Part shown: one piece after another, positions 26,095 to 34,060 of the stretch
Layout of the letters: every line of letters starts with the position of its first letter
Position numbering within the stretch: the stretch's first letter is position 1
Assembly: GCF_001279695.1 (NCBI RefSeq)
Contig: NZ_LGDD01000257.1
Span: 21,671-85,670, forward strand
From: Streptomyces sp. WM6378
GTDB lineage: Bacteria > Actinomycetota > Actinomycetes > Streptomycetales > Streptomycetaceae
DNA length: 64,000 nt
Reading direction: 5' to 3'
Made by a program: the position numbers and the translations under genes
Notes under the pieces: generated by a model
The model's input: only the letters and a program-made list of their open reading frames with translations
Database searches by the model: none
Told to the model about the DNA's origin: nothing

Positions 26095-26360
26095 CGGGGC
26101 CTACCTTCGTCGCGCCCTACAGCACCGTCGGCGATCTCGCCCCACCCGACATGGCGGCCGAGACGCAGTCATGGATCGGTTCTTTCATGGCCCTGGGCGG
26201 CTCCGCCGGCACGGCGATCAGCGGTCTGGTGGCCCAGAAATCGGGGCCGGGGACCGCACTGGCCCTTTCCGCCATCGCCATGGCAGCTGCTTCGGGCTTG
26301 GCCCGCACGGCGATCCTGAGACAGCCGGTGCCGGCCGATCACGCCAATTCGCCGACGTAA
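26087..26360 (+). pseudogene. MFS transporter pseudogene, right part
   Basis: The frame reads LASGPTFVAPYSTVGDLAPP, then DMAAETQSWIGSFMALGGSA and GTAISGLVAQKSGPGTALAL, the last two or three transmembrane segments and C-terminus of an MFS protein, ending at a TAA at 26360. It begins exactly at the right copy of the 8-base repeat and continues the homology left off at 23637. Confidence 0.75.
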
Positions 26361-26365
26361 CACCG

Positions 26366-26424
26366 CTGTTCGCCGATCCCTGAAGGCCCGTGCCGAGCGC
26401 GGGCCTTCAGGGATCGGCGAACAG
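26366..26424. terminator. Long perfect hairpin with 25-base-pair stem
   Basis: Arms at 26366-26390 and 26400-26424 match perfectly, with a nine-base loop. The arm begins CTGTTCGCCGATCCC and ends GAAGGCCCG. It starts six bases after the MFS remnant stop. It would be a very strong bidirectional transcription barrier; there is no U-tract. It could alternatively be the relic of a mobile-element end. Confidence 0.75.
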
Positions 26425-26757
26425 GAATGATCAGTCAGTCCATGGGGTCGATGTGCGTCGCCGCCCCGCACCGTCCGGCACCGGGACGATCCGGCGCCGT
26501 ATGGCCGGGCGCCCTGGGGCGATTCAGCGGGGCGCAACCGGTCCGCTCCACGCCGTCGCCGTGGACGTCGCCGTGGCCGTGGCCTGGCCCCACGCCGGGG
26601 GCTGCCCCACCCAGGGGTAGCTGGGCGAGCGGCCGGGACTGTACGCCGGAGCCATCGGCACCCTGTAGACCGGCCGCATCGGCCGACTCTGCGAACCTTC
26701 GCCGCGGCTCCTCGCCGGGGCGCTCGGGCCGCTGTCGGGTGAGGCCGGGCGGCCATC

Positions 26758-27528
26758 GTGGCTGCCCCACGTCGGGACCCCGGCGGCTGCCCCGGATCTG
26801 TCCGCGCCGGCGGAGCCGCCGCCCGCGCCCCGCCGAGGACTCGTCGGGTGAGGTGCGCCGGCCGTCGGCCTGACGGTCCGTCTCACGCGGCCCGAGCCCG
26901 GCTCCGGCAGGTCCGCCGTCGTCCGGCCGCCCGGGGCCGGGAAGACTCGCTGGTGCCGCGGGCCGCTCGCGAGGTGCGCGGCCGGCTCCCGGACGGACAG
27001 GCCTTCGTCGGCCGGCACCCCGCCCACCCGCTCCCCATCACGCTTGCCTTCACGCGTCTCCTCACCCCGGACGTGCTCGTCAGCTCGGACTTGCCCGCCC
27101 TTCGCATCCTGTGCTTCCTCAGCGGCGTCCCGGCCGTGGAAAACCCGGAGGGTGCCCACGTCCTGCCGTGGGACCCGCTCAGCACACGGCGCGTGCTCGA
27201 CGTAATCGAACGTGTCGAAAACGAGGCGCAGGTGCGGACGCTGCCCGTAAACGGCGGACCGGGCGCCGCCCTGGTGACCGCACGGTCCCAACTGGCCGTG
27301 CCGCCAGACCACTTCCGGCACCGGATCGGCACCCTGGACCCGCCGGAGGCCCAACGGACGCCAGCCAGCCGGGTGGGGGTCGAGCGTGACAGGCGCGGTG
27401 GCGGACAGGACGACGAGCGCGGCACAGGCCGCGAACGTCCACCTCCCCCTGCGGCGGATCCCCTTGCGGAACATGGGACTCCTCGTGGGAACACGGGACG
27501 CTGTGCGCGGCGCGGAACAGCACAGTAG
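26758..27528 (+). CDS. Unrecognised protein, probably partial or fused
   Basis: Between about 26940 and 27330 the plus strand has excellent codon bias and protein-like sequence: LPDGQAFVGRHPAHPLPITL, AFTRLLTPDVLVSSDLPALR, ILCFLSGVPAVENPEGAHVL, RRVLDVIERVENEAQVRTLP. Upstream the frame is Arg-rich with poorer bias, and downstream of 27380 it becomes low complexity. The opposite strand there encodes a neat signal peptide (WTFAACAALVVLSATAPVTL). I infer a truncated gene joined to a piece of an oppositely oriented one. Function unknown. The start at 26758 is only the first available GTG. Confidence 0.4.
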   Translation: MAAPRRDPGGCPGSVRAGGAAARAPPRTRRVRCAGRRPDGPSHAARARLRQVRRRPAARGREDSLVPRAAREVRGRLPDGQAFVGRHPAHPLPITLAFTRLLTPDVLVSSDLPALRILCFLSGVPAVENPEGAHVLPWDPLSTRRVLDVIERVENEAQVRTLPVNGGPGAALVTARSQLAVPPDHFRHRIGTLDPPEAQRTPASRVGVERDRRGGGQDDERGTGRERPPPPAADPLAEHGTPRGNTGRCARRGTAQ

Positions 27529-28085
27529 CGACCACATAGGGTAATTGGATGCCCGTATTTCATCACACACGGTAGTGATTTGAGTGGCTCACATGCCGGG
27601 AAATCAGGAACCGGGCCGCAGCAGCACCCACTTGGCGACACCGGACACGTCCCGCTCGTCGAGCCCCCGCACACCAGGCGCCGCCAACGCCCCTATCGTG
27701 AGCGCCTTCGCGAGGGAAACTGAACGCGGTCAGCAGCGCGGCCCGCAGCTACGGGAGCGCCGGCTTCCCGACCACCAGTGCCCGGCGGACCGCCATGCGG
27801 TGCGGGGGCAGCCGCAACGCCCCCTATATCGCGACGGTCTCGCCATGGCCGGGGTCCCCGTAGGGACACAGCACCCCTCGTGCCGCGACCGGCACATACA
27901 GCCGCAGCCAGCCGGTGAACGGCACGCTGCCTTGCCGTGGCCCGCCTCCGATACCCGCGTGGGCGAGAGCGCCGTCTGCTGTCCGGTCCCGTCCGCCGTT
28001 CCGGCAGGGCGAGCTGGGCCAGAGCGCGGTCATAGCGCGGTCATAGCGGTCCTGATCGACTTATCTGCCTATATTCGCGCCGGCG
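27529..28085. other. No intact gene
   Basis: A minus-strand phrase ending near 27603 (ALAAPGVRGLDERDVSGVAK, then WVLLRPGS and a stop) looks like the last 30 residues of a protein. Nothing precedes it in frame with a start. The rest is low-complexity. I read the stretch as decayed. Confidence 0.35.
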
Positions 28086-28375
28086 TTAGGTGTTCTCCAG
28101 CACACGGCCCACGCGCAGTTGATCCCGTTCCGTCCGATGCCACGTCGCGAACGACGGAAACCGTCCCTCAAAAGGGGCTCGGTCACCGGCTCGTTCCAAC
28201 TCTCCGCACAACTCGGACACGGGCCCGCCCAGTTCTTGGAGCCGGGCTCACAACACGTCACCAAGGGCGAAGGCTCCACGCCCGCAAACCGGTTCCAGCT
28301 GGTCCTCACGGGCCCGCGCCAGCCAGCGCCACACCGTCCGTACTGACACTCCGGGCGCCCGGACCGCGATCCACA
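28086..28375 (-). mobile_element. Mu-type transposase N-terminal remnant
   Basis: The minus strand reads PGVSVRTVWRWLARARED, an HTH typical of Mu/integrase-type transposases in Streptomyces. After a stop it continues in the same frame with ARLQELGGPVSELCGELERA and FPSFATWHRTERDQLRVGRV, the second DNA-binding subdomain. Two stops interrupt it (TGA near 28255 and TAA at 28088-28086), and no catalytic core follows. Confidence 0.5.
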
Positions 28376-28592
28376 GATGCGAAGGAGGGCAAGGACTTGG
28401 CGGGCACATTCGGCATCAACACGCTCAACTCGAACAAAACGACGTTGCTCCTCGCCTCACTTGATCTAGTTATCAACGCCTCGGGACAATCGGCATGCGT
28501 GATGGTGCCGCCGATCCGGTGTTACCTGGTCGATCAGGTTCGAGGTGTGTCCGGTACTGCACGCGGCTGTTCGGCGCCGGCTTGGGGCGGCC
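28376..28592. other. Unassigned gap
   Basis: No coding frame is supported. The base composition is noticeably lower in G+C around 28420-28500 than in neighbouring DNA. Confidence 0.35.
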
Positions 28593-29108
28593 TTACGCCT
28601 CCGTGGGGGTGGTCGGTCGTGTCGCATATCGGTGGCGCATGGCGGCGCTGGCCGCGGGGCCCGCGGTGAAGACGTAGGTGTCGCTGTCGTCGAGTCGGCG
28701 GCCGGTCTTGGCGTCGACGACGACGGGCTCGACCTCCTCGCCGCTGTGCGCGTCGATGAGGATCATGCTGCGTTCGGCCGGTGTGAGGCGGGAGTTGCCC
28801 CAGGCAGCCAGGGCGACGATCACCGGTCGTAGGGAGTGCCCGAGTTCGGTGAGGACGTACTCGTGGCGTACGGGGTTGGTCTGGTAGGGCCGGCGCTCCA
28901 GCAGTCCGTCGGCGACGAGGGTTTTCAGCCGGGTGGTGAGCATGCTGGAGGAGATGCCCAGGCTCTCCTGGAACTGGTCGAAGCGCGTGTAGCCGTCGAA
29001 CGCGTCGTGGAGGATCAGCAGCGTCCACCACTCGCCTACGTGTTCCACCGTCGTGGACAGTGGGCACTCCCGGTCCTCCAGCCTGATCCGGCTTGCCATG
29101 GTGGCCAT
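28593..29108 (-). CDS. HxlR-family winged-helix transcriptional regulator
   Basis: This 171-residue protein has the family opening RECPLSTTVEHVGEWWTLLI, the recognition helix region FDQFQESLGISSSMLTTRLK and the wing LLERRPYQTNPVRHEYVLTE. A C-terminal extension with DSDTYVFTAGPA is longer than in the minimal family. The start is ATG 29108 or 29099. It diverges from an SDR gene across 99 bp containing an 11-base inverted repeat, which it very likely binds. HxlR proteins often sense electrophilic or quinone stress, fitting a redox-enzyme target. Confidence 0.88.
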   Translation of the reverse strand: MATMASRIRLEDRECPLSTTVEHVGEWWTLLILHDAFDGYTRFDQFQESLGISSSMLTTRLKTLVADGLLERRPYQTNPVRHEYVLTELGHSLRPVIVALAAWGNSRLTPAERSMILIDAHSGEEVEPVVVDAKTGRRLDDSDTYVFTAGPAASAAMRHRYATRPTTPTEA

Positions 29109-29116
29109 CCCCTCAG

Positions 29117-29159
29117 TTACTGCTAAAGTCGAAGTTAGTTGCTTCTATTTTAGCAGTAA
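29117..29159. promoter_or_regulatory. Inverted repeat operator in HxlR/SDR divergent promoter
   Basis: TTACTGCTAAA (29117-29127) and TTTAGCAGTAA (29149-29159) are perfect 11-base inverted arms 21 bases apart. A smaller GAAG...CTTC repeat lies inside. The AT-rich site stands out in the local G+C-rich DNA, overlaps the expected promoters of both genes and is nine bases from the regulator start, fitting autorepression. Confidence 0.75.
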
Positions 29160-29207
29160 TGACGGAAGCGGCGCCTTCTGTGCCCGCGTCCGGGAACGGA
29201 GCACACC

Positions 29208-29993
29208 GTGACCACATCCATCAGCGAATCCCTCGAAGGCCGACGCGCTCTGGTCACCGGCGGCACCAAGGGCACCGGAGCCGCCATCGCCCGGCGTCTC
29301 GCCCAGGCCGGTGCGACCGTGCTGGTAACGGCCCGCAGCCGCCCCGACGACGTCGAGGAGAAGGCGTTTATCACCGCCGACCTGTCCAGCGCCCAGGGCG
29401 CCTCTCATGTGGCCGCCGAGGTGGACGCCCGCGTGGGCGGTGTCGACATCCTGGTCAACACCCTCGGCGGGTCCGAGGCGCCGGCCGGAGGGTTCGCCGC
29501 GCTCGGCGAGGACGACTGGGTCAGGGAACTGAACACGAACCTGTTGGCCGCCGTCCGGCTGGACCGCGCACTCCTGCCGCACATGATCGCCACAGGTAAG
29601 GGCGTGATCGTGCATGTCACCTCGATCCAGCGCCGCATGCCGCTGTGGAACGGAACCCTTGCCTACGCCGCCGCCAAGGCCGCCCTGACCACCTACAGCA
29701 AGGGACTGGCCAACGAGGTCGCCCCGCACGGCGTCCGCGTCAACACCGTCTCGCCCGGCTTCATCCAGACCTCGGCTGCCGACAACCTCGTCGCCCGGAT
29801 CGCCCACGACGCAGACATCACGCAAGAAGCGGCGCTGGGCCGGCTCATGGACTCCCTGGGCGGCATCCCGCTGGGCCGTCCCAACCGGCCCGAGGAAGTC
29901 GCCGAGCTCGTCGCCTTCCTCGTCTCCGACCGCGCCTCGGCCATCGTCGGCGCCGAACACGTCATCGACGGCGGCACCACCCCCACCGTCTGA
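29208..29993 (+). CDS. Short-chain dehydrogenase/reductase
   Basis: This 261-residue protein starts at GTG 29208. The cofactor motif [12 protein letters not shown] (consensus TGxxxGxG) lies near residue 17, and NTLGG takes the place of the usual NNAG. The catalytic Ser-Tyr-Lys are in [21 protein letters not shown] (shown as VTSIQ and YAAAK), and the C-terminal [11 protein letters not shown] is standard. It probably reduces a carbonyl with NADPH. It is first in a two-gene unit with a SnoaL-like protein 25 bp downstream, controlled by the divergent HxlR regulator. Confidence 0.9.
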   Translation: MTTSISESLEGRRALVTGGTKGTGAAIARRLAQAGATVLVTARSRPDDVEEKAFITADLSSAQGASHVAAEVDARVGGVDILVNTLGGSEAPAGGFAALGEDDWVRELNTNLLAAVRLDRALLPHMIATGKGVIVHVTSIQRRMPLWNGTLAYAAAKAALTTYSKGLANEVAPHGVRVNTVSPGFIQTSAADNLVARIAHDADITQEAALGRLMDSLGGIPLGRPNRPEEVAELVAFLVSDRASAIVGAEHVIDGGTTPTV

Positions 29994-30018
29994 ACCCGCC
30001 ACCACCCCAAGGAGCGTC

Positions 30019-30378
30019 ATGCAGGACAACCAGCCCCGAACCAGCACCACGGACACCCTGCCCGAGGTGATCACCCGCTACCTGACAGCACACCGCGCCC
30101 ACGACACCGCAACCGCAATCACGGCGTTCACCCGCGAAGCCACAGTGATCGACGACGGCAACACCTACGAGGGCATCGAGGCGATCGGGAAGTGGCTGAG
30201 CCGATCGGCCACCGAATTCACCTACAGCATCCACCTCACCGGCGCCGAGCAGACCGACGCAACCCGCTACATCGCCACCCACCACCTTGAGGGCAACTTC
30301 CCTGGCGGGACCATCGATCTGCGTTACCAGTTCACACTCGGCGACGGCCTCATCGAACGCCTCGTCATCGAACCCTGA
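30019..30378 (+). CDS. SnoaL-like (NTF2-fold) protein
   Basis: This 119-residue protein starts at ATG 30019 behind AAGGAG. It has the cone-shaped NTF2 fold signature: TRYLTAHRAHDTATAITAFT, then ATVIDDGNTYEGIEAIGKWL, and a C-terminal strand LRYQFTLGDGLIERLVIEP. Members are polyketide cyclases, isomerases or binding proteins; no catalytic residue can be assigned here. It is co-transcribed with the upstream SDR, suggesting both act on one small molecule. Confidence 0.8.
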   Translation: MQDNQPRTSTTDTLPEVITRYLTAHRAHDTATAITAFTREATVIDDGNTYEGIEAIGKWLSRSATEFTYSIHLTGAEQTDATRYIATHHLEGNFPGGTIDLRYQFTLGDGLIERLVIEP

Positions 30379-30467
30379 GACCCTGCCGGCGCCACCCGTT
30401 GCCGCCCCGGGCGAAAAGCCCCGCTCGCCCCGCGCTCTCGGTGACTCACCTTCCTGGCAGGTCAGGT

Positions 30468-31617
30468 CAGGCCGCCAATCGCAGTGGCCGTCCGCCCCAG
30501 CGGATGCCTTCTCGCTGCGGATGCGGGCGCGTTCCTCACGTTCGGCGGCCAAGACATCGCGGTAGCGAGCGTTGGCGCTGCGTCACCGGAGGTAGGCGTG
30601 CACGGCCCCGGTCTGCACGGTGTGGTCGGGGTGATTGGAGTTGGCGATGGTGAGCTCCCGCAGTGATCCGAAGTGGGCGCCGATCGGGTTGGCCCAGGAT
30701 GCGTAGGCCGGGGGAAGCACAACTCGACCTTGCGTTCTTCGCCCAGCGGCGGATGCCAGGGCCTTTGTGGGCGGCCAGATTGTCCAGGATGACGTAGATC
30801 GGGGCGCCGTCGGGCCGGGAGGCACGGATCGACTTCAGCCGCGGACAGCGGATTGGTAGCGCCCTTCCTGCGGCGGCTGACGCCCCGCAGCGTGTCGTCT
30901 CCGAGCGAGTAGCAGCCGTGGAAATAGCGCACGCCGTGCGTGCGGTGGTAGGTGGCGAGCAGCCGGTCAGGGTGTTTACGTTCGGCCCAGCCTGAGCCAG
31001 CGGTGGGCCGATACCGCGCGGTCCGAACTCGTCGAAGGCGAAGACCCGCAGCGCCGGCCGGGAAACGGACCATGACCTCCTCGATCCGGTCCAGCTTCGC
31101 TTCGCTGTCCAGGGCGGGGGACTCCTTCCACATGTTGGTGCGCTGGAAGGTAACGCCGCGGCGGGCGAGCAGGCCACGTAAGCTTTCGCGGCCGATGAGG
31201 ATCGCTCGGCCCTGGGCTTTCCGCAGATAGGCGACAGTTTGCGCAGTGATCAGCGGGTGAAGGGATGACCGCGCTTGGTGGGGCGATTGGTGGCCGTCGC
31301 AATGACGAAGTTCTCGTCGTCAGGGCTGAGCCGGCGGGGACGGCCTCCCGCCCACTTAGGGTCCAGGCAGGCCAGGCCGATCTCGTTGAACCGGTGGATC
31401 ACATCCCGGACGGTGCCCTCGTCAGCCTGCACCCACTGGGCAATCACCGACACGCGGTTCCCGCCAGCCGACGCCAGCAGCAGCATCGCGCGCCAGTAGC
31501 GCACCGCGCGGGTGCTGCTGCCACGCCGCACAAACTGCCGCAGCTTCTGCCCTTCCTGGTCGGTCTGCGCATACGGACAGGCTCGGCCACCGCGCCTCCA
31601 GCGGTCGGATCGAACGT
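30468..31617 (-). mobile_element. IS630-family transposase, nearly full length but frameshifted
   Basis: From the right, the minus strand reads VAEPVRMRRPT, then (shifted) RRGSSTRAVRYWRAMLLLAS, QADEGTVRDVIHRFNEIGLA, then RKAQGRAILIGRESLRGLLA, then FAFDEFGPRGI (first Asp block), GAPIYVILDNLAAHKGPGIR (second) and ASWANPIGAHFG...NSNHPDHTVQT (third). It ends with EREERARIRSEK and a stop at 30470-30468. At least five frameshifts make it inactive. Terminal repeats and target duplication were not found. A shorter relative lies at 16870-17090. Confidence 0.85.
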
Positions 31618-31673
31618 CACCGCACGTCCAACCGTCACGATCACCAAACCGGCGAACCTACGTGGTCGCAGCA

Positions 31674-32216
31674 TTAGGCGGAACCGGTGACGCTGGTCGG
31701 CAGAGCCTGCTGATAGAGCGCTACCAACACGCCATGCACGGGCTGGTCCTCCGTGTTTTCCTCGGCCTCGTCGACCAGTTGAGCGAGGGCCTCACCTAGT
31801 TCTCTTGCCTTCGCGGGGCTCAAACGCAGGTGACGCAGTGTCAGGTGGGTCTCGGCGGGTGAGCGGTCCAGCTCATGGGCGACCGCAGCGAGCATCGCGG
31901 CGGTGCCTGCCGCTTGGGGTTCGGCGACGACCATGTGGCGTGCCGTGCGCTGGTAGTACTGCTCGGTGCCGCCGCGGACCTGGCGGGTTTCGGCGATGTG
32001 GACAAGGCCTGCTTCGCGGAGCACTTTGAGGTGGTGGGCCACGTTGCCCTTCTTCGCGTCGAGCTGCGCCGCGAGCCGGCTGATGGTGGCGGGCCGTTGG
32101 CCCAGGGCGAAGAGCAACCGCTGGCGCAACGGGTGGGAGAGCGCCGCGAACTGCTCAGGCGCACCGATCTCCAGGACGTCCTCAGGAGGCGGCGGGTAGG
32201 AAGGCTGATCGCGCAT
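31674..32216 (-). CDS. ArsR-family winged-helix transcriptional regulator
   Basis: This 180-residue protein has an N-terminal HTH: FAALSHPLRQRLLFALGQRP, then ATISRLAAQLDAKKGNVAHH, then LKVLREAGLVHIAETRQVRG (residues 22-82). The C-terminal half is helical with no metal-binding Cys pair, so it is unlikely to be a metal sensor. It diverges from an S41-type peptidase gene across 57 bp, a gap small enough for one operator to govern both. Confidence 0.85.
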   Translation of the reverse strand: MRDQPSYPPPPEDVLEIGAPEQFAALSHPLRQRLLFALGQRPATISRLAAQLDAKKGNVAHHLKVLREAGLVHIAETRQVRGGTEQYYQRTARHMVVAEPQAAGTAAMLAAVAHELDRSPAETHLTLRHLRLSPAKARELGEALAQLVDEAEENTEDQPVHGVLVALYQQALPTSVTGSA

Positions 32217-32273
32217 ACCGAAAGTGTCTAAATTCTTTGACGCTTCCGCAAGGGCGGTGCTCTACTTCCTGCC

Positions 32274-33197
32274 ATGACGATTCTGACGAAGCTTCAACCG
32301 GCCCCTGTCATCGACGAGACAGCCCGGCTGCTGACCGAGCACTACGTCTTCCCCGAGATCGCCGAGCAGCTGACCGGCCTCCTGCAACGACGGCTCGCCC
32401 AGGGCACCTATGACGTCGACGACGCCGAGGAGCTCGCCCGGCTGGTCACCGCGGACCTGCAGTCCGTCAACGGCGACCGGCACCTGAGCCTGAAGCACCA
32501 CACCGACCCGGTGCCCCCCAAGCAGGGGGCGGCCAACCTGGCCGCCGTCCGCCGGGACTTCGACACCTCGCTGGGCGGTGCACCCCGGGTGCAATTGCTC
32601 GACGGAGGGGTCGCCGTACTGGAGTTGGCGCCGATGCTGTTTCCGCTGGAGTGGGCCGCCGAACCGTTGAGCGCCGCGCTCACCCTGGCTGCCCGCGCCC
32701 AGGCGCTGATCGTGGACCTGCGCGCCAACCGGGGCGGCGACCCGGACACGGTCGCCTTCGTCTGCAGCTACCTACTGGACGAGCGCACCCACCTCAACAC
32801 CATGTACTGGCGCGCTGGCGAGCGCAGCGAGCAGTCCTGGAGCCTGCCGCACGTCCCCGGCGCCCGCTTCGGCGGCAGCAAGCCGTTGTACGTGCTGTCC
32901 AGTGACAGCACCTTCTCCGCCGCCGAGGAGCTGGCGTACGACCTGCAGCAGCTCGGCCGCGCCGTAGTCGTCGGCGAACGCACCCGCGGCGGCGCGCACC
33001 CGCGTGAGGGCTGGACCGTGCACCCGCACCTGGAAGCCAGCATCCCTGTGGGCCGTGCCATCAACCCCGTCTCCGGCACGAACTGGGAGGGCATCGGCGT
33101 GCAGCCGGACATCCCTTGCCCCGCTGCTGACTCCCTCGACCGCGCACACACGCTGGCCCTCGCCCGGCTGAATGACCTTCCGGTCACCGCTGTCTGA
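32274..33197 (+). CDS. S41-family (IRBP-like) serine peptidase
   Basis: This 307-residue protein has an N-terminal helical domain (ARLLTEHYVFPEIAEQLTGL) like interphotoreceptor retinoid-binding protein repeats. The S41 catalytic region follows: IVDLRANRGGDPDTV, then SSDSTFSAAEELAYDLQQLG with the nucleophile Ser, then VVGERTRGGAHPREGW. It lacks a PDZ domain and any signal peptide, so it is probably cytoplasmic. Such proteins are tail-type proteases or hydrolases with unclear substrates. It is divergently paired with an ArsR regulator. Confidence 0.85.
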   Translation: MTILTKLQPAPVIDETARLLTEHYVFPEIAEQLTGLLQRRLAQGTYDVDDAEELARLVTADLQSVNGDRHLSLKHHTDPVPPKQGAANLAAVRRDFDTSLGGAPRVQLLDGGVAVLELAPMLFPLEWAAEPLSAALTLAARAQALIVDLRANRGGDPDTVAFVCSYLLDERTHLNTMYWRAGERSEQSWSLPHVPGARFGGSKPLYVLSSDSTFSAAEELAYDLQQLGRAVVVGERTRGGAHPREGWTVHPHLEASIPVGRAINPVSGTNWEGIGVQPDIPCPAADSLDRAHTLALARLNDLPVTAV

Positions 33198-33317
33198 CGT
33201 GGCCAAGGGTCGGCGTGCGCGCTGACGATCCATAAGCAGTGGCGACGGGGGTGTCACATTCGTGGACCCGGTGGTGTCTTCATGCCAAACAGGCGGACGT
33301 CGTCCAAGGAGAACACC

Positions 33318-33845
33318 GTGGCGCTACGCGTCCCGAAGGCCGAGCTCCCCGCCGAGCTCCGCGAACCTCTGATCAAGCAGCTCGGTTCGGTGCCCGAGCC
33401 CAACGAGGTGCTGTGGAACAACCCGAAGCTCGCCGAGGCCAACCAGGAGTTCTCAGCCCAGGTGGCCACCTGGGACGCGGTCGACGCGAGCCTCAAGACG
33501 TTCGCGCACATGGCTGTTGCCGCACAGGTCGGCTGCAGCTGGTGCCTCGACATCAACTACTTCGCGGCACTGAACCAGAACCTGGACCTGGCCAAGGCGA
33601 GCCAGGTGCCGCGCTGGCGGGAGTCGGAGGTGTTCACGCCGCTGGAGCGGGAGGTGATGGAGTACGCCGAGGCCATGACGAACACGCCGACGACCGTCAC
33701 CGATGAGCTGTCGGCGCGTCTGCTCGGCCAACTCGGCCCGGCGGCGCTGGTCGAGCTCACCGTGTTCATCGGTTTCGCCAACCCGGCGGCCAGGTGCAAC
33801 ACGGCGCATGGGATCACCTCGGAGGGCTACGTTCGTGCTCCGTGA
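33318..33845 (+). CDS. Carboxymuconolactone decarboxylase family (AhpD-like) protein
   Basis: GTG at 33318 follows AAGGAGA; the longer frame from 33282 lacks a ribosome site. The product has 175 residues. The CMD domain runs FAHMAVAAQVGCSWCLDINY, with CxxC as in AhpD peroxidase-type thiol enzymes, then FTPLEREVMEYAEAMTNTPT and VELTVFIGFANPAARCNTAH. The end (GITSEGYVRAP) appears cut slightly short compared with relatives, and a sigma-factor fragment follows in another frame. CMD proteins next to ECF41 sigma factors are a known pairing. Confidence 0.85.
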   Translation: MALRVPKAELPAELREPLIKQLGSVPEPNEVLWNNPKLAEANQEFSAQVATWDAVDASLKTFAHMAVAAQVGCSWCLDINYFAALNQNLDLAKASQVPRWRESEVFTPLEREVMEYAEAMTNTPTTVTDELSARLLGQLGPAALVELTVFIGFANPAARCNTAHGITSEGYVRAP

Positions 33846-33903
33846 GGTCTTCGAGCTGCCGTACCGCGAGCCGGACGTCGTCCTGATCGCCAGCGGAAGC
33901 TGA
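33823..33903 (+). pseudogene. ECF sigma factor (ECF41/SigJ-like) fragment
   Basis: In the frame overlapping the CMD stop the sequence reads RATFVLREVFELPYREPDVV and then LIASGS before TGA. RATFVLREVFELPY is the sigma region-4 segment RAVFVLREVFDLPYDEIAEV of ECF41-type factors. The HTH that should follow is gone, as is everything upstream. ECF41 genes characteristically lie directly downstream of CMD-type genes, which supports the reading. It is about 26 codons long and non-functional. Confidence 0.6.
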
Positions 33904-33959
33904 CGGGACCGGACGAACCGGCCGAACTCGCCAGGTAAGCCGACTGCTGCTCTGGTGTC

Positions 33960-33995
33960 GTGGGTGTTCCGGGCCAACCCGCCCGGAACACCCAC
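33960..33995. terminator. Strong hairpin terminator
   Basis: GTGGGTGTTCCGGG and CCCGGAACACCCAC form a perfect 14-base-pair stem with an eight-base loop. It lies between the convergent CMD and protein-kinase genes, where a bidirectional terminator is expected. Confidence 0.85.
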
Positions 33996-34060
33996 CAGCG
34001 CAAGCCGGGCCAGAACAGCAAGTAACCATCGCCCCTCCCCCATCGGCTGGATCACCTGTT

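Noticed and set aside
27334..27570. Minus-strand secreted protein starting MFRKGIRRRGRWTFAACAAL
   Set aside because: The signal peptide looks real, but the frame becomes low complexity within 40 residues and is opposite a well-biased plus-strand stretch, so no complete gene can be supported.
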